From positions 1-32,702 of the forward strand of contig CAIRCR010000297.1 in assembly GCA_903877065.1 (NCBI GenBank): 32,702 nt of DNA, given 5' to 3'. Below are positions 1 through 9,494 of the stretch, piece by piece (position 1 is the first letter of the stretch; each line of letters starts with the position of its first letter). This DNA comes from an uncultured Pseudomonadota bacterium (GTDB lineage: Bacteria > Pseudomonadota > Gammaproteobacteria > Methylococcales > Methylomonadaceae). Under the pieces are notes generated by a model. The model had not been told where the DNA came from. It saw only the letters and a program-made list of their open reading frames with translations, and did not search any database. Made by a program: the position numbers and the translations under genes.

Positions 1-681
1 AACACACCTAATGTTTTAACACAAAGCACCGCCGATATTGCAATGACATTGTTATTGATGACTGCACGACGTGGCGCGGAAGGTGATCGCTTAGTGCGTG
101 CAAAAAAATGGACGGGCTGGTGTCCAACAAATATGCTAAGTTCGAACGTGACTGGTGCGACTCTTGGTTTGATTGGATTTGGACGTATTGGGCAAGCGAT
201 GGCGCGTAAAGCACATCACGGTTTTGATATGAACATTATTTATTTTAATCCCAGTCCCGCAAATGAATACGTGACGCAGGACTTAAACGCCAAACGCTGC
301 AATACAGTTGAAGAAGTGTTACAGCAAGCTGATTTTATATCCCTACATTGTCCAGCGGGTACAAACACCAAACATTTAATCAATGCTAAAACGTTAAAAT
401 TCATGAAGCCTACCGCGCATCTAATCAATACTGCTCGCGGTGATGTGGTTGATAGTCAGGCGTTAATTGACGCACTAAAAGCCAAACAAATTGCAGGGGC
501 GGGGTTAGATGTTTATGAAAATGAACCAAATATACACGATGGTTTTCTGGATTTGGAAAATGTCGCGTTATTACCGCACTTGGGAAGTGCAACGCTCGAA
601 ACACGAACCGCAATGGGCGAAAAAGTGTTAGCAAATTTAGCGGCTTATTTTTCGGGTAAAGCCTTGCCAGACAGAGTTTAA
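1..681 (+). CDS. D-2-hydroxyacid dehydrogenase (glycerate/hydroxypyruvate reductase type), 3' part
   Basis: The frame is open from base 1, so the gene begins outside the window; 226 residues are visible of a family usually about 320 long, and the missing part would be the first half of the substrate-binding domain. Visible are the NAD-binding loop GFGRIG (visible residues 59-64) and the catalytic triad typical of the family: Arg in NTARGD (146), Glu in NEP (175) and His in LPHLGSAT (193). These enzymes reduce glyoxylate, hydroxypyruvate or similar 2-oxoacids with NAD(P)H in the cytoplasm. The sequence resembles the glycerate dehydrogenase/hydroxypyruvate reductase branch, which serves the serine cycle in methylotrophs; the exact substrate is inferred. 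The ATG at 43 is internal, because the residues before it (NTPNVLTQSTADIA) are family-typical. It converges on der. Confidence 0.9.
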   Translation, partial: NTPNVLTQSTADIAMTLLLMTARRGAEGDRLVRAKKWTGWCPTNMLSSNVTGATLGLIGFGRIGQAMARKAHHGFDMNIIYFNPSPANEYVTQDLNAKRCNTVEEVLQQADFISLHCPAGTNTKHLINAKTLKFMKPTAHLINTARGDVVDSQALIDALKAKQIAGAGLDVYENEPNIHDGFLDLENVALLPHLGSATLETRTAMGEKVLANLAAYFSGKALPDRV

Positions 682-720
682 GGCGTTATTTCCAAATTGC
701 TTTGTACCAAAACAACGCCT
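681..720. terminator. Weak inverted repeat between convergent genes
   Basis: AGGCGTT (681-687) pairs with AACGCCT (714-720) across a 26-nt loop, between the end of the dehydrogenase gene and the end of der. The loop is long and there is no good T run, so a bidirectional terminator is only a possibility. Confidence 0.25.
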
Positions 721-729
721 ACATATCAC

Positions 730-2127
730 TTAATGACTTTTCGCTTTTGAGCGGCGTGTTAGGCGTTCACGCTTTTTTACTTCCCATTCCGTTTTTTTAG
801 TTTTCAACCCATGAAAAGGATTCACTGGCGATTTGAAAACAATCCGAATCGGTGTGCCGCTCAAATTCATAGCGGTGCGATAGTAGTTAATCAAATAGCG
901 TTTATACGATTCTGGCAAAACATCTGTTTGCGCTCCATGAACGACAACAATCGGCGGATTTCTTCCGCCTTGATGTGCGTATTTCAATTTAATACGTCGT
1001 CCATTTACCATTGGCGGCTGATGCGCGGCAACCGCTTCTTTTAGCATTCGTGTCAAGTTTGGCGTAGACATATCAAGCATTGCCGCTTCGTACAGCGTTT
1101 TCACCATATCAAACATTTTACCGACACCATTACCGTGCAATGCAGAAATTTGATGTTTTTCAGCAAATTCGACAAAGGATAGTTTTATATCCAGTTGGCG
1201 GTTAATCGTATTTTTTTGTTCGGTACTAATGCCGTCCCATTTATTCAAGCCAATAATTAACGCCCTACCCGCTTCTAAAACCAAACCTAACAAATGCGCG
1301 TCTTGGTCAGTGATGCCTTCTTGTGCATCAACGAGATAAATAACAACATTCGCTTTTTCAACGGCTTGCAGGGCTTTCAAGACACTAAATTTTTCAATCA
1401 CTTCATCAATTCGTGAACGGCGACGCATTCCAGCGGTGTCGATTAACGTAAATTTTATATCGTTGCGTTGAAATGGAATGTAAATGCTGTCGCGTGTTGT
1501 ACCAGCTTCATTAAACACAACGACGCGTTCTTCACCAAGTAAACGATTAACTAACGTCGATTTACCTACATTCGGGCGACCGACAACGGCGATAGCAATC
1601 GTGTCTTTATCTTCGATTTCTTCTTCAACAATTGGTGGTAATAATGAGTCCGTCATTCTCAATAATTCTGGAACGCCTGTTCCGTGTGACGCAGCAATTT
1701 TTACAGGATCACCCAAGCCCAAGCTGTAAAAATCAGCAATCGCGACAAACGTATCTACGCCATCGGTTTTATTGGTAACTAAAATAACGGGTTTGTGAAG
1801 TTTGCGTAACGTTCCAGCAATTACTTTATCTGACGCGCTCAACCCAGCGCGTCCATCCACAATGAAAAAGACAATATCTGCTTCTTCTAAGGCAATTTGC
1901 ACTTGTTGACGTGCAACGCGTTCAATACCTTCTGCATCGTCGGCAATCCCGCCAGTATCAACAACTAAACACGGGCGAATATCTTTGTGTTTAACTCGTC
2001 CATATTGACGGTCTCGCGTTAAGCCAGAAAAATCGGCGACAATCGCATCACGAGTGCGCGTTAATAAATTAAATAACGTCGATTTGCCCACGTTTGGACG
2101 ACCGACTAAAGCGATAACGGGTAACAT
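730..2127 (-). CDS. der: Ribosome assembly GTPase Der (EngA)
   Basis: Complete 465-residue double-GTPase that acts in maturation of the 50S ribosomal subunit in the cytoplasm. Two G domains lie in tandem: GRPNVGKS at 9-16 with DTGG (57-60) and NKTD (119-122), and again GRPNVGKS at 183-190 with DTAG (230-233) and NKWD (295-298). A KH-like domain and a basic tail (KKRERLTRRSKAK) follow, as in the family. The ATG at 2127 gives the standard N-terminus (MLPVIALVGRP). No strong Shine-Dalgarno sequence is seen; the upstream region is pyrimidine-rich on the coding strand. It is the last gene of the hisS-yfgM-bamB-der cluster, 88 nt after bamB, so probably cotranscribed. Confidence 0.97.
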   Translation of the reverse strand: MLPVIALVGRPNVGKSTLFNLLTRTRDAIVADFSGLTRDRQYGRVKHKDIRPCLVVDTGGIADDAEGIERVARQQVQIALEEADIVFFIVDGRAGLSASDKVIAGTLRKLHKPVILVTNKTDGVDTFVAIADFYSLGLGDPVKIAASHGTGVPELLRMTDSLLPPIVEEEIEDKDTIAIAVVGRPNVGKSTLVNRLLGEERVVVFNEAGTTRDSIYIPFQRNDIKFTLIDTAGMRRRSRIDEVIEKFSVLKALQAVEKANVVIYLVDAQEGITDQDAHLLGLVLEAGRALIIGLNKWDGISTEQKNTINRQLDIKLSFVEFAEKHQISALHGNGVGKMFDMVKTLYEAAMLDMSTPNLTRMLKEAVAAHQPPMVNGRRIKLKYAHQGGRNPPIVVVHGAQTDVLPESYKRYLINYYRTAMNLSGTPIRIVFKSPVNPFHGLKTKKTEWEVKKRERLTRRSKAKSH

Positions 2128-2215
2128 AATTTTTATTTGGAATAGGAGGGAGGAGAGAGTTCAATGTCAAAGGCTCGAAGCAAATTTTAGCCTGAACCTT
2201 TGCTTGATTTTGGAT

Positions 2216-3403
2216 TTATTTTGCTTTTAACGCGGCTAACGTTCCATCTTTAGCGTAAATATAAACGGTGTCGTCAACCACAACAGGTTTTGCTTCAATT
2301 GGGCTGTCGCTGATTTGAATGTGTCCGAGTTGTCGTCCGTCTGAGCTACTGAGCCAATGAACATAACCTTCAAAATCGCCCACGACGACGTAATTTTGAT
2401 AAGTGATTGGCGCGGTTAATCGACGATGATGTAAATCTTTTTGTTGCCACAATCCACCACCACTACGTTGATCGACTTGCCAAACGTGGCTGTGTGAATC
2501 GCTTAAATATAAATGACGAAAATCGTGACTTAAACCCGAATACGATGAAATGCTTTCGTTTCGCCACATCACGTCGCCATCTGAAGCTGAAATTGCCGCC
2601 ACGCCACCACGATAACTGGCTATATAAACCACATCGTTAACTTCAATCGGATCAACGTCCAAATCCACCAAACGTTCAACTTCAGAGCGTCCTTTTGGAA
2701 TGGCGATACTGGTTTCCCACGCAAATTTACCGTTGTGCAAATCAAGTGCAACCAATTTTCCATTGTCGTAACCCGTAATCACTTTGTCGCCAACAATTAA
2801 AGGCGTTCCAGTGCCACGAATACTTAACGCGGGAACGGTGTGTTCATAACTCCATAATTTTGCGCCCGTTTGTTCACTCAACGCTGTAATTGTTCCGTCT
2901 GTGGTACGAATAATAACAATGTGTTTTGCAATGACTGGAATCGATAAAACTTCGCTCGATACTTTGACTTGCCACAATTTTTCGCCCGTGCTGCTGTTGA
3001 GTGCAATAACTTCAGCGTTGCTTGAACCTAAAACAACGCTTTCTGTGCCTAAACCCACACCGCCCGATAATCGCAAGTCTGTTTCAGTTGTCCAAATTTT
3101 ATCGCCTTTGACTAAATGCCTTGCTTGCACCAAGCCTTCGCGGTCAGCGGTAATGATATTTTGATTGTAAACGACAGGAGCGAGTTTTACCGTTTGTTCA
3201 TTTGTGCCTACGCCAATTGAAGCGTCCCATAATTTTTCAACGTGAACTTCGGCAACAAATTCAGTCAAAATTGCAGGCGGATCCGCATTATCTTCGCCGC
3301 CAGAAAAATAATCGGAAATGCCTGACACAGAATCTTTCACCGTATCGAATGTTGAACAGGCGGTGAGTGATAAAGCGGTAAATAATAAAAGTGTGCGACG
3401 CAT
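2216..3403 (-). CDS. bamB: Outer-membrane assembly lipoprotein BamB
   Basis: This 395-residue lipoprotein belongs to the BAM complex that inserts beta-barrel proteins into the outer membrane. The N-terminus is a lipoprotein signal with lipobox LTAC and the lipidated cysteine at residue 16. The mature part consists of repeated PQQ-like blades (for example ALNSSTGEKLWQ, ALSEQTGAKLWSY, ALDLHNGKFAWE, AISASDGDVMWR), as expected for the eight-bladed BamB propeller. Its start codon overlaps the yfgM stop by one base (TAATG), suggesting translational coupling. This matches the usual gammaproteobacterial yfgM-bamB-der order. Confidence 0.95.
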   Translation of the reverse strand: MRRTLLLFTALSLTACSTFDTVKDSVSGISDYFSGGEDNADPPAILTEFVAEVHVEKLWDASIGVGTNEQTVKLAPVVYNQNIITADREGLVQARHLVKGDKIWTTETDLRLSGGVGLGTESVVLGSSNAEVIALNSSTGEKLWQVKVSSEVLSIPVIAKHIVIIRTTDGTITALSEQTGAKLWSYEHTVPALSIRGTGTPLIVGDKVITGYDNGKLVALDLHNGKFAWETSIAIPKGRSEVERLVDLDVDPIEVNDVVYIASYRGGVAAISASDGDVMWRNESISSYSGLSHDFRHLYLSDSHSHVWQVDQRSGGGLWQQKDLHHRRLTAPITYQNYVVVGDFEGYVHWLSSSDGRQLGHIQISDSPIEAKPVVVDDTVYIYAKDGTLAALKAK

Positions 3404-4047
3404 TATTTTGTACTTTCCAATTTTTCAGGTGCGGTTAAATCGTCGATTTTGAATTGCAATAACGGCGATTGATAGCCGTTGTGTAAGGCTTTTTCGTAAG
3501 CACTACGCGCTTCATCAATACGATCTAAAGCAAGGTATAAGTCGCCAACAAGTTCGTCGTAATTATCCGAAAAACCAGCGGTAGTTTTTGGATCAATAGC
3601 GTTAATGATTTGCAAACCTTTTTCATATTCGCCCGTTGCCAAGAACAAACGGACTAAACGTAATTTTGCTAATGGACTGAGGTCGCTCGGTTGACTTGCT
3701 AAATTTTGCAATAATTCTTTTGCGCTTGCTAAATCACCCGCATCAATTTTCGTTTTCGCTTGTAATAACACGCTATATTTTGCGTATTCGGTAGCGTTAA
3801 ACTCGGTTTTGAGTTGTTTGGCAACAGTATCAACGGCTTCGATTTTGTTTTCAGTGACATCTTTCAACAATTGATCATAAATCGCTGAGGCTTTACTCGT
3901 TTCGGCTTTTTTATAATCAAGCCAAGAATTCCAACCAAAAATTGCCACCAAACCAATACCTAAACCAATCAGGACTGCGGTGCCATTGTCTTTCCACCAC
4001 TTTTGCAAGGCTTCGACTTGTTGTTCTTCTGTTTCGTAAAGTTCCAT
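3403..4047 (-). CDS. yfgM: YfgM family SecYEG-associated protein with TPR repeats
   Basis: A 214-residue protein with the family N-terminus (MELYETEEQQVEALQKWWKDN), a single transmembrane helix at about 24-42 (VLIGLGIGLVAIFGW), and a periplasmic part made of TPR-like helices. In Escherichia coli YfgM is anchored in the inner membrane, associates with SecYEG and the chaperone PpiD, and helps handle proteins leaving the translocon. The gene overlaps bamB by one base. It lies 56 nt downstream of the second PilZ gene rather than directly after hisS, which is its more usual neighbour. Confidence 0.9.
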   Translation of the reverse strand: MELYETEEQQVEALQKWWKDNGTAVLIGLGIGLVAIFGWNSWLDYKKAETSKASAIYDQLLKDVTENKIEAVDTVAKQLKTEFNATEYAKYSVLLQAKTKIDAGDLASAKELLQNLASQPSDLSPLAKLRLVRLFLATGEYEKGLQIINAIDPKTTAGFSDNYDELVGDLYLALDRIDEARSAYEKALHNGYQSPLLQFKIDDLTAPEKLESTK

Positions 4048-4103
4048 AATTTTTAGATTTAATAGGTAAAGGTTTTATTGAAATTTTGATAAAGCAATTC
4101 AGG

Positions 4104-5069
4104 TTAATTTTTCTTTTTTGCTATACGGTCAAGTAATTGAATGTATCTAAAGATAATTGATTCTGCGGTTTGTGTTGCGTCGTAAAATTTAAGACCAATA
4201 AATTCTTCAATGCTGTCGTCTTGCTTTATCTCATCACTTTCAATGACTCGCTGCATCATAACCTCCATAGAAACCACGACTTCACCATGATCGGGCATAA
4301 CAATAACGCAATTTTCATATTTAGTGCCTGGTTGTAAAAAACATGAAAATTCTGAATCGACATTGATTGCAGAGCAGCCCGTCATACTGAGATCGAACAT
4401 ACTCATTTCAAATACATTTAGCGACTCTTCATCTGGAACAATCGGGTTTATTTTCCGCTCTTCGAGAAGTGCCTCGCGTTCTTCTTTGGCGACTTCCTTA
4501 TCTTCTGGAGACAGTCTTAAAAATGCTCTGTCAAAGGCTTTTTGTTCAGCGAGCAAAAATTTTTCGATATGTTCAAGCATTCGTACATTTATCTTTTTAA
4601 GAGCAGTCGCATAGTTGATTTTATATTCTGGTTTGGATTCCTCTTTCAACTCGTCATCAGGTGGTGTGAGCCTCATTTTACAAATTGCTCGATTCATAAT
4701 GGGTGTTTTTATGCGATAAGCATTGCGTCTATCGTACCAATATAACGAATCTGGCATTGCCATAACGAAAGCATCATATCCACCGTGTTTTGTTTTTTCG
4801 ACATCCGAGCCTGAAAATGCAACCTGAACACCATTGAATATGGCTGAGAATCTAACCGTTTTGGTAGAAAGCACTTTTGCGTTTAATACTGCCGATGGGC
4901 TGGTGTCAAAAATAACTCTGCCCGTTTTTTGATTGACATTGACGATAGAAGTTAGGATCGTGTCTTTACCGCCCAAAGCGGCACTAATCATACATCTCTC
5001 CTTTGCAAGCACTGATAAATTGTTAATTATCAATGCTTTGTTGCGAACCATTGCTGAATCACCACTCAT
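4104..5069 (-). CDS. YcgR-N/PilZ-type c-di-GMP receptor protein, copy A
   Basis: This 321-residue protein has a YcgR-like N-terminal domain (about 10-110; note GVQVAFSG at 80-87) followed by a PilZ domain. Both c-di-GMP contact motifs are present: RxxxR as R115-R119 in DRRNAYR, and DxSxxG as D226-S228-G231 in DLSMTG. In known YcgR proteins this architecture senses c-di-GMP and slows flagella or regulates surface structures. Oddly, about 105 residues separate the two motifs instead of roughly 25-35; the extra segment is charged and predicted helical (about 137-215, rich in E/K). It is a close paralogue of copy B upstream. The start is supported by GAGGTGA just upstream of the ATG. The target is unknown; a link to type IV pili is only a guess from pilW in the same block. 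Confidence 0.85.
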   Translation of the reverse strand: MSGDSAMVRNKALIINNLSVLAKERCMISAALGGKDTILTSIVNVNQKTGRVIFDTSPSAVLNAKVLSTKTVRFSAIFNGVQVAFSGSDVEKTKHGGYDAFVMAMPDSLYWYDRRNAYRIKTPIMNRAICKMRLTPPDDELKEESKPEYKINYATALKKINVRMLEHIEKFLLAEQKAFDRAFLRLSPEDKEVAKEEREALLEERKINPIVPDEESLNVFEMSMFDLSMTGCSAINVDSEFSCFLQPGTKYENCVIVMPDHGEVVVSMEVMMQRVIESDEIKQDDSIEEFIGLKFYDATQTAESIIFRYIQLLDRIAKKKN

Positions 5070-5182
5070 TTACATTCACCTCGTAAGTTTAATAAGTTTG
5101 GCTGTTGTCATTCTTTAAAAATGACGTTTTATGTTTTAAAAAAGTTAACACATTTCAGGTACAAGGATCTTGTAATTAGTTT

Positions 5183-5239
5183 CGTGTAACCATTTTGGAA
5201 AGTTCTTTAAAATCAAACTCCCAATTTGGCGTTTACACG
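5183..5239. repeat. Inverted repeat between the two PilZ genes
   Basis: CGTGTAA (5183-5189) pairs with TTACACG (5233-5239) across a 43-nt loop within the 193-nt gap between the paralogues. A second small hairpin, GTCAT/ATGAC (5107-5111 and 5121-5125), lies nearer copy A. Neither has the T run of an intrinsic terminator. They could mark a separate promoter or leader for copy A, but no clear -35/-10 pair was recognised. Confidence 0.3.
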
Positions 5240-5262
5240 GAAATTTTTACAGTCTCGGTACA

Positions 5263-6219
5263 TCATTTTTTTTTCATTATTCGGTCAAGCAACTGAATAT
5301 ACCGAAATATAATTGATTCTGTCGTTTCTGTTGCGGCTGTGATTTTAAGACCTATAAATTCTTCGATATCGTCATCTTGCTTTATTTCATCTGTTTCAAA
5401 CAGTCGTTGCATCATCACTTGCACTGAAGAAATCGTCACCTCACCGTGTTCGGGCATAACAATAACACAATCTTCATAGTTAAGACCTTCTTGAAAAAAG
5501 TATGAAAATTCTGAATCTATATTGATTGCTGCAAAGCCAGTCATACTCAAATCGAACATACTTATTTCGATAACATCCAATCCGTCTGTACTTGGATTTT
5601 CGATTTCCATTTTATGTGCTTCTGCACGTTGTTCTTCATGCTCTAATTTAGCTTTTTCTTGTTCCTCTGGAGTCATTCTAATTAGCAACTTCTCAAAGGC
5701 TTTCTGTTCATTAGCTAAGTGTTCTTCTTTACGCTCAAGCATACGAACTTTTATTTTTTTAAGCGCAAGATCATAGTTCATTTTGTATTCTGATGAGGAC
5801 TCTTCACCAGGCGCAACAAGCCTTATTTTGCAAACAGCACGGTTCACAATAGGCGTTTTTATACGGTAAGCATTACGGCGATCGAACCAATATAACGAAT
5901 CAGGCAAAGGCATTATGAAAGAATCATATCCAGCGTGTTTTGTTTTCTCAATTTTAGAGCCTGAAAATGCGACTTGAACGCCGTTAAATATCGCTGCAAA
6001 TCCAACATTTTTGGTCATAAGTATTTTTTCGTTAAATACTTTTGACGGGCTAGTGTCAATAATAACCTGACCTGTTTTTTTATTAACGTGGACAATAGCC
6101 GTTAGCATGGTGTCCTTCCCACCCAAAGCCGCTGTTATCATACAACGCTGTTTTGAAAGAACTAATAAATTGTTAATTATCAATGCTTTGTTGCGAATCA
6201 TCGCGGAATCACCACTCAT
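5263..6219 (-). CDS. YcgR-N/PilZ-type c-di-GMP receptor protein, copy B
   Basis: This 318-residue protein is a tandem paralogue of copy A. The first 130 residues are nearly the same (MSGDSAM, KALIINNL, FNGVQVAFSG, DSLYW, DRRNAYRIKTPI), and the end is shared too (IIFRYIQLLDRI). RxxxR is at 115-119 and DxSxxG at D223-S225-G228. The charged helical insert between the motifs (about 138-212) is the part that differs most between copies in sequence and slightly in length, while both ends are conserved. This suggests duplication followed by divergence of a partner-binding segment. It lies 57 nt after hisS on the same strand, so it may be read from the hisS transcript. Confidence 0.85.
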   Translation of the reverse strand: MSGDSAMIRNKALIINNLLVLSKQRCMITAALGGKDTMLTAIVHVNKKTGQVIIDTSPSKVFNEKILMTKNVGFAAIFNGVQVAFSGSKIEKTKHAGYDSFIMPLPDSLYWFDRRNAYRIKTPIVNRAVCKIRLVAPGEESSSEYKMNYDLALKKIKVRMLERKEEHLANEQKAFEKLLIRMTPEEQEKAKLEHEEQRAEAHKMEIENPSTDGLDVIEISMFDLSMTGFAAINIDSEFSYFFQEGLNYEDCVIVMPEHGEVTISSVQVMMQRLFETDEIKQDDDIEEFIGLKITAATETTESIIFRYIQLLDRIMKKK

Positions 6220-6276
6220 TTTTATTCACCGTTCAAGTCTATTTATTTTAATTTACAGTTGAATTTTGTTATTTTT

Positions 6277-7554
6277 TTAAAGAACATTTTGTGCATTTTT
6301 AAAAAAATTAACTACGTTAGCCAACGTTAAATTTTGCTGCGTTTGCTGTTCGTCACGCAATGCCTTTATCGAAATTTCACCGCGTGACACTTCGTCTCCA
6401 CCTAAAATAAGCGCGTAAATTGCACCACTCTTATCGGCTTTTTTGAATTGAGATTTAACGCTACTGCTTGAACAATCCATTTGTATTTTTAATGTTGGTA
6501 TTTGTGTTCGTAATTGTTCGGCTAAACGTAAACCAACTTTTTCTGCCTGTTTACCAACACGAATTAAATAAATATCGACCGTATTTTCGAATTTAATATC
6601 AAGCGTTTCGAGCAGTAATAATAAACGCTCCATTCCCATCGCAAAACCAATGGCTGAATTTGCTTTGCCACCGAGTTGTTCAATTAAACCGTCATAACGT
6701 CCACCAGCACAAATTGTACCTTGTGAACCAAGTTCATCCGTCACCCATTCAAAAACAGTTTTGCTGTAATAATCTAAACCACGAACCAAACGTGTATTGA
6801 TTTCGTAGCTCACACCTAAATCATTAAGCGTATTTAAAATTTCTTGAAAATGTTGACGTGAATCGTCGCCTAAACAATTTATCAATTCGGGCGCATTTTT
6901 CACAACGTCAGCCATTGCTGGATTTTTCGTATCTAAAATTCGTAACGGATTTGTGTTTAAGCGACGTAAACTGTCTTCGTCCAACGTTTCCAAATGCTGC
7001 TGAAAATAAGTCACTAACGCTTCACGATAAACCAAACGCTCCGCAATTGTTCCTAAAGAATTGAGCTGTAAATGCACTTTTTCACGAATGCCTAATCGTT
7101 TCCATAATCTATCGGTTAACAACAATAATTCAGCATCAATATCGGCACTCGCCATGCCGTAAGTTTCCACGCCAAACTGAAAAAATTGGCGGTAACGTCC
7201 TTTTTGCGGACGTTCATGACGATACATTGCACCGTAATACCAAAGCCTATGCACTTGATTATGAAGTAAACCATGCTCTAAACACGCTCGCAAACAACCT
7301 GCGGTGCCTTCGGGGCGAAGGGTTAAAGAATCGCCATTTTTGTCGTCGAATGTGTACATTTCTTTTTCAACAATATCGGTCACTTCACCGATTGAACGTT
7401 TGAACAATTCTGTTTTTTCAACCGCAGGCAAACGAATTTCGCTGTAACCGTAACTACTTAAAACGTCACGGATGATTTTTTCCGCATATTGCCATAAAGG
7501 CGTTTGCTCTGGCAGTACGTCGTGCATACCGCGAATTGCTTGGATATTTGCCAT
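6277..7554 (-). CDS. hisS: Histidyl-tRNA synthetase
   Basis: Complete class II aminoacyl-tRNA synthetase of 425 residues that charges tRNA-His in the cytoplasm. Visible signatures are TLRPEGTAG (78-86), the motif 2 region with [17 protein letters not shown] (112-128), the HisRS-specific [14 protein letters not shown] segment, AGGRYDGL, and motif 3 [10 protein letters not shown]. The C-terminal anticodon-binding domain follows. An AAAGGAAAG-like ribosome binding site precedes the ATG. It lies between pilW (98 nt upstream) and the PilZ pair; in many relatives rodZ and ispG lie between pilW and hisS, but neither is present here. Confidence 0.97.
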   Translation of the reverse strand: MANIQAIRGMHDVLPEQTPLWQYAEKIIRDVLSSYGYSEIRLPAVEKTELFKRSIGEVTDIVEKEMYTFDDKNGDSLTLRPEGTAGCLRACLEHGLLHNQVHRLWYYGAMYRHERPQKGRYRQFFQFGVETYGMASADIDAELLLLTDRLWKRLGIREKVHLQLNSLGTIAERLVYREALVTYFQQHLETLDEDSLRRLNTNPLRILDTKNPAMADVVKNAPELINCLGDDSRQHFQEILNTLNDLGVSYEINTRLVRGLDYYSKTVFEWVTDELGSQGTICAGGRYDGLIEQLGGKANSAIGFAMGMERLLLLLETLDIKFENTVDIYLIRVGKQAEKVGLRLAEQLRTQIPTLKIQMDCSSSSVKSQFKKADKSGAIYALILGGDEVSRGEISIKALRDEQQTQQNLTLANVVNFFKNAQNVL

Positions 7555-7652
7555 AATTTGTTCTTTCCTTTGTTTTTCAATTCAAGTAACACAAATAACT
7601 TCTTATTTTTGTTGCGAAAACGACAATCCTTGATTTGTGAATAGAATTTGAA

Positions 7653-8399
7653 TTATTTAATTGCTTTAAACAGCTTCGCTTCAGCTGAAAGCGGAAATTT
7701 AGTCACTAGCAACACCTGATAATGCTTCGCTAAACCTGTATTACCTGATGCGCCTTCAATTTGCGCCGCAATCAATAACGATTCGGGCGTGGGTTCAGCG
7801 ACTTGTAAATAACGCTGTAAATACACTTTTGCCACTAAGAAATTACCTTGTTGATAATTAACTTTTTGCATTTCAAGCAAAGCGGGAGCGTAATTAGCAT
7901 TCAGCTGTAAGGCTTGTGCAAAATATGTTTCGGCTTCTGGATATTGGTATTGTTGCATATAACAACGTCCTAAATTCGTCATAGCAAGCCACGGGCGTTC
8001 ATTGAGTCCGTCAATTGTGGCCGCGTTTAGTAACGCCATGCCTTTTTCTGCGTCACCGTGTTCACACAAAAAACGTCCGTAATTATTTTTTATACTTAAA
8101 TCATCAGGTGTTAACGCAATTGCAGTTTGGTAATGGGAACGCGCTTCATCAATTTTATTTAATTTTTCGTCTAAAAAAGCAAATGCGTTAAAGGCTTGTG
8201 CGTTTTTGTGGTCTAACTGAATGGCGTGTTGTAAATTTTCACGCGCAATTTCCAATTTGTTCAAATTCAAATAACGCACGCCTAGTTGTAAATAAATATC
8301 AGCGGCACTGCCTTCAACTACTTTTTTATCTTCGATAGACGCACAGGCATTTAGACCAATTAATAGCACGATTGAAATGAATGATTTGAAAAGTTGCAT
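7653..8399 (-). CDS. pilW: Type IV pilus biogenesis/stability lipoprotein PilW (PilF)
   Basis: This 248-residue lipoprotein has lipobox LNAC with the lipidated cysteine at 19, followed by a run of TPR repeats (YLQLGVRYLNLNKLEIARE, NAQAFNAFAFLDEKLNKIDEA, and similar). PilF/PilW in Pseudomonas and Neisseria is an outer-membrane pilotin needed for assembly or stability of the PilQ secretin. The gene starts 3 nt after the rlmN stop, as in many gammaproteobacteria, so ndk, rlmN and pilW are probably cotranscribed. Family length is about 250, so the gene is intact. No other pilus gene is in the window. Confidence 0.9.
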   Translation of the reverse strand: MQLFKSFISIVLLIGLNACASIEDKKVVEGSAADIYLQLGVRYLNLNKLEIARENLQHAIQLDHKNAQAFNAFAFLDEKLNKIDEARSHYQTAIALTPDDLSIKNNYGRFLCEHGDAEKGMALLNAATIDGLNERPWLAMTNLGRCYMQQYQYPEAETYFAQALQLNANYAPALLEMQKVNYQQGNFLVAKVYLQRYLQVAEPTPESLLIAAQIEGASGNTGLAKHYQVLLVTKFPLSAEAKLFKAIK

Positions 8400-8402
8400 A
8401 AA

Positions 8403-9494
8403 TTACGCCGCAATGTTGAGTTTCAAATGTCGCCGACTTTTGTCTGCAACTTGTCCGACTAATTGACCGCAAGCCGCATCAATATCTTCGCCGCGTGTTT
8501 TACGAACGGTGGTAATAATACCTGCGTCATTGAGTAACGTTTTAAATTTCAAAATCGTTTCTTTATTTGAACAGCGATAAGATGAATTTGGAAACGGATT
8601 GAAAGGGATTAAATTGAGTTTACACGGCACAGTTTTGAGTAATTTAATCAAACCTCGTACGTCTTCCATCGTGTCATTGATGCCGTCTAGCATCACATAT
8701 TCAAAGGTAATAAAACGACGTGGTGCGATTTTGGCGTTTTCACGGCACGCTTCCATCAAAACGTTCAATGGATATTTTTTGTTAATCGGCACGAGTTCGT
8801 CACGCAATTCATCATGAACAGCATGAAGTGAAATCGCCAAACTCACGTCACACGCTTCGCCCAACCTTTCAATGGCTGGCACAACACCCGATGAACTAAT
8901 CGTCACACGGCGTTTTGATAACCCATAAGCAAAATCGTCCATCATTAGATTGACCGAAGCAACCACGTTATCAAAATTCAACAAGGGTTCGCCCATGCCC
9001 ATCATGACTACATTGGTGATTCTGTTTTCTTTTCCAACGCGATTTTGTGCGACAAATAATTGTCCGATAATTTCTGATGTTTTCAGATTACGATTAAACC
9101 CTTGTTGCGCGGTAGAGCAGAAAGTACATGCCAAAGCACAACCAATTTGCGAGGAAATGCACAATGTATTTCTATCATCTTCGGGAATAAAAACGCTTTC
9201 GATACGATTGCCGCAATGCGTTTGCATTGCCCATTTTATTGTCCCATCGGTGGCAATTTGCTCAACAGCAATTTCGGGTGTTGCAATGACGCAATTTTCA
9301 ATTAAATAAGTGCGAAGCGATTTGCTCAAATTGCTCATTTCGTTGAAATCATAAACGTCTTCGTGATAAATCCATTTCATCAACTGCGTGGCGCGGAAGG
9401 ATTTTTCGCCTAAACCAACAAAAAAGGCGATTAAGCCTTTTTTGTCGAAATCGAGCAAATTAACCTTTTTTGAAAGATTATCTTGTTCTTGCAC
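8403..9494 (-). CDS. rlmN: Dual-specificity 23S rRNA/tRNA adenine-C2 methyltransferase RlmN
   Basis: Radical-SAM enzyme that methylates A2503 of 23S rRNA and A37 of some tRNAs. The [4Fe-4S] motif CxxxCxxC is seen as CALACTFC (Cys 119, 123 and 126 counting from the start chosen here), and the C-terminal methyl-carrying Cys is in AACGQL. I chose the GTG at 9494, giving 363 residues. It has AGAGG (9501-9505) at ideal 6-nt spacing, and the family-typical sequence ([12 protein letters not shown]) begins soon after. A longer frame from a TTG at 9524 exists but has no good ribosome site. The gene overlaps the end of ndk by 17 nt, implying translational coupling. Confidence 0.95.
   Translation of the reverse strand: MQEQDNLSKKVNLLDFDKKGLIAFFVGLGEKSFRATQLMKWIYHEDVYDFNEMSNLSKSLRTYLIENCVIATPEIAVEQIATDGTIKWAMQTHCGNRIESVFIPEDDRNTLCISSQIGCALACTFCSTAQQGFNRNLKTSEIIGQLFVAQNRVGKENRITNVVMMGMGEPLLNFDNVVASVNLMMDDFAYGLSKRRVTISSSGVVPAIERLGEACDVSLAISLHAVHDELRDELVPINKKYPLNVLMEACRENAKIAPRRFITFEYVMLDGINDTMEDVRGLIKLLKTVPCKLNLIPFNPFPNSSYRCSNKETILKFKTLLNDAGIITTVRKTRGEDIDAACGQLVGQVADKSRRHLKLNIAA

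Noticed and set aside
5107-5125. Small hairpin GTCAT/ATGAC as a terminator after PilZ copy B.
   Set aside because: Five-base stem, AT-rich loop and no T run on the coding strand; it is also close to the next start.
8950-9309. A 119-codon plus-strand ORF opposite rlmN.
   Set aside because: It is a shadow of conserved rlmN codons, with no family likeness and no ribosome binding site.
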